Part shown: one piece after another, positions 60,452 to 64,000 of the stretch
Layout of the letters: the number at the start of each line of letters is the position of its first letter
Position numbering within the stretch: the stretch's first letter is position 1
Assembly (NCBI RefSeq): GCF_006439025.1
Contig: NZ_RCYZ01000014.1
Span: forward strand, 1-64,000
DNA: 64,000 bases
From: Hymenobacter nivis
GTDB lineage: Bacteria > Bacteroidota > Bacteroidia > Cytophagales > Hymenobacteraceae
Reading direction: 5' to 3'
Translations under genes and position numbers: made by a program
Notes under the pieces: model-generated
The model's database searches: none
What the model saw: only the letters and a program-made list of their open reading frames with translations
Told to the model about the DNA's origin: nothing

Positions 60452-61618
60452 ATGCACCTCACCGCCACCACCCAGTTCGGGCTCGAAGAATTGCTCGCCG
60501 ACGAGCTGTACGCCCTCGGGGCCGACATCACCCACGTGGGCAGCCGCGCCGTCGAATTCATTGGCGACCAGCGGCTTCTCTACGAAACCGTGCTCTGGAG
60601 CCGCCTCTCCATGCGCTTGCTGTGCCCGCTGGCCGGCTTCTACGCCCCCGACGAGCGGGCCCTGTACCGCGAGGTGGGCCGCGTGGACTGGAGCGAGTAC
60701 ATCGGCCCGGGCCAAACCTTCGCCATCACGGCGGTGGTCAACAAGTCCACCTTCGAGCACTCGCTGTTTGTGGCCCAGCTGATGAAGGACGCCATCGTGG
60801 ACCAGTTCCGCGACCGCACCGGCAGCCGCCCCGACGTGGACACGCGCCACCCCGACATCCGCCTGCACCTGCGCATGCTCGAGAACGAGGTGATTATCAG
60901 CCGCGACGCCGCCGGCGACTCGCTGCACCGCCGCGGCTACCGCCAAGCCACCAACGACGCGCCCCTGAACGAGGTGCTGGCAGCCGGCCTGGTGCTGCTC
61001 GCCGGCTGGGACGGCAAAAAGCCGCTCATCGACCCCATGTGCGGCTCGGCCACCATCCTCACCGAAGCGGGCCTCATCGCGCAGCGCATCGCGCCGGGCC
61101 TGTTTCACCAGGGCAAGTTTGGGTTCGAGAACTGGGCCGATTTCGACGCCGACCTCTGGCAGCAGGTGCGCGCCGAAGCCGAGGCCCAGCGCCTCGAAGA
61201 GCCCCAAGCGTACCTGGCCGGCTCCGACATCGACCCCAAAGTGATTGACCAGGCGGCCCAGAACATCACCGCCGCGGGCCTCGAAGACTGCATCCGCCTG
61301 TCGGTGCGCGACGTGAAGGACGCCGCCGCGCCCGCCGCCCAGGGCCCCGGCCTCGTGGTGACGAACCCGCCCTACGGCGAGCGCATCGGGGAGGAAGCCG
61401 AAATGGCCGCCTTCTACAAAACCATCGGCGACGCGCTGAAAACCAACTTCCAGGGCTACGAGGCCTACGTGCTGACCGGCAACCTCGACGCCGCCAAAAC
61501 CATCGGCCTCAAAGCCACGCGCCGCATCCCGCTCTTCAACGGGCCCATCGACTGCCGCCTACTGAAGTACGAGCTGTACCGCGGCTCGCGGCGGGCCCCG
61601 GCCACCCCGCAGCCGTAG
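60452..61618 (+). CDS. THUMP-domain class I rRNA/tRNA methyltransferase (RlmL-like), 388 aa
   Basis: An N-terminal ferredoxin-like/THUMP RNA-binding domain (about 1-160: LTATTQFGLEELLADELYAL, ITAVVNKSTFEHSLFVAQLM) precedes the SAM-dependent UPF0020-type catalytic domain: PLIDPMCGSATILTEAGLI, AGSDIDPKVIDQAAQN and TNPPYGERIG, the last being the catalytic N-P-P-Y of N2-guanine methyltransferases. The closest characterised relative is the N-terminal half of E. coli RlmL (23S rRNA m2G2445). A GACCTTTG box lies 5 bp before the ATG, again suggesting a very short leader. Confidence 0.9.
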   Translation: MHLTATTQFGLEELLADELYALGADITHVGSRAVEFIGDQRLLYETVLWSRLSMRLLCPLAGFYAPDERALYREVGRVDWSEYIGPGQTFAITAVVNKSTFEHSLFVAQLMKDAIVDQFRDRTGSRPDVDTRHPDIRLHLRMLENEVIISRDAAGDSLHRRGYRQATNDAPLNEVLAAGLVLLAGWDGKKPLIDPMCGSATILTEAGLIAQRIAPGLFHQGKFGFENWADFDADLWQQVRAEAEAQRLEEPQAYLAGSDIDPKVIDQAAQNITAAGLEDCIRLSVRDVKDAAAPAAQGPGLVVTNPPYGERIGEEAEMAAFYKTIGDALKTNFQGYEAYVLTGNLDAAKTIGLKATRRIPLFNGPIDCRLLKYELYRGSRRAPATPQP

Positions 61619-61691
61619 CGCGGCCGCTGGGGCCCCGTTGGAACTTCGCAGGCCCCGCCGTTCCTTTATAGTAGGTTACCCTTGCCCTGAT

Positions 61692-63932
<2,241 letters not shown>

Positions 63933-64000
63933 GGGCGGGAGGCTAGGGGCCCTACCCGGCAATGCTGTGGGGCCCCGGGCTGCATCAGGCCACTAGGCAA

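Overview
The window looks like chromosomal DNA from a high-GC member of the Bacteroidota, most likely Hymenobacter or a close relative in the Cytophagales. Evidence: a SusC/SusD pair driven by a sigma/FecR module, a predicted type IX secretion cargo, promoters of the Bacteroidota TTG-N19/20-TAnnTTTG form, frequent GTG/TTG starts, and the gene content (TIGR02757, DUF5689, DUF1622, SUI1). No rRNA or CRISPR array is visible; one tRNA (Glu, TTC) is present.

Layout. (1) 1-3973: an IS5-type transposase fragment at the left edge, a cytoplasmic leucine-rich-repeat protein, a DUF4269 protein, a small lipoprotein, and a Crp/Fnr regulator followed by a RidA protein. (2) 4043-13740: an accessory block of short-chain dehydrogenases (five genes and one remnant) mixed with three AraC-type and one HxlR-type regulator and a class A beta-lactamase. 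Three consecutive genes here (AraC, SDR, beta-lactamase) are broken by single lesions. (3) 13907-23484: a minus-strand unit of ECF sigma factor, FecR anti-sigma factor, SusC with STN domain, SusD, a DUF5689 lipoprotein and a Tat-exported metallophosphoesterase, probably a surface-sensed uptake system for a phosphorylated substrate. (4) 23699-24757: a tyrosine recombinase preceded by a dif-like inverted site. (5) 25262-38917: a visibly AT-richer exopolysaccharide locus with two arms converging at 31.8 kb (GMC oxidoreductase, aldo/keto reductase, polymerase, flippase and acyltransferase on +; Wza, Wzc-type kinase and five glycosyltransferase genes on -). (6) 39144-41249: a DUF4184 membrane protein and an IS3-family (IS407-like) element with a decayed orfB. 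(7) 41228-47514: a tight minus-strand series of ten small, mostly unrecognised genes, including DUF2071 and DUF4272 members, ending beside tRNA-Glu. It resembles an orphan immunity-gene array, which is inference. (8) 47617-63932: GC-rich core genome rich in GGGGCCCC words: tRNA-Glu, gap, a lipid kinase, SUI1, HPP, DUF1622, kdsB, a LysM protein, TIGR02757, a T9SS cargo, mutS2, murB, a THUMP methyltransferase and recQ.

The most unusual cross-cutting signal is a set of five reading frames (4043-4987, 6102-7010, 41228-41812, 41836-42450, 47134-47514), each interrupted by one in-frame TAG with apparently coding sequence continuing in the same frame. TAG is also an ordinary stop for many neighbours, so genome-wide reassignment is unlikely; recent amber nonsense mutations or partial suppression remain possible.
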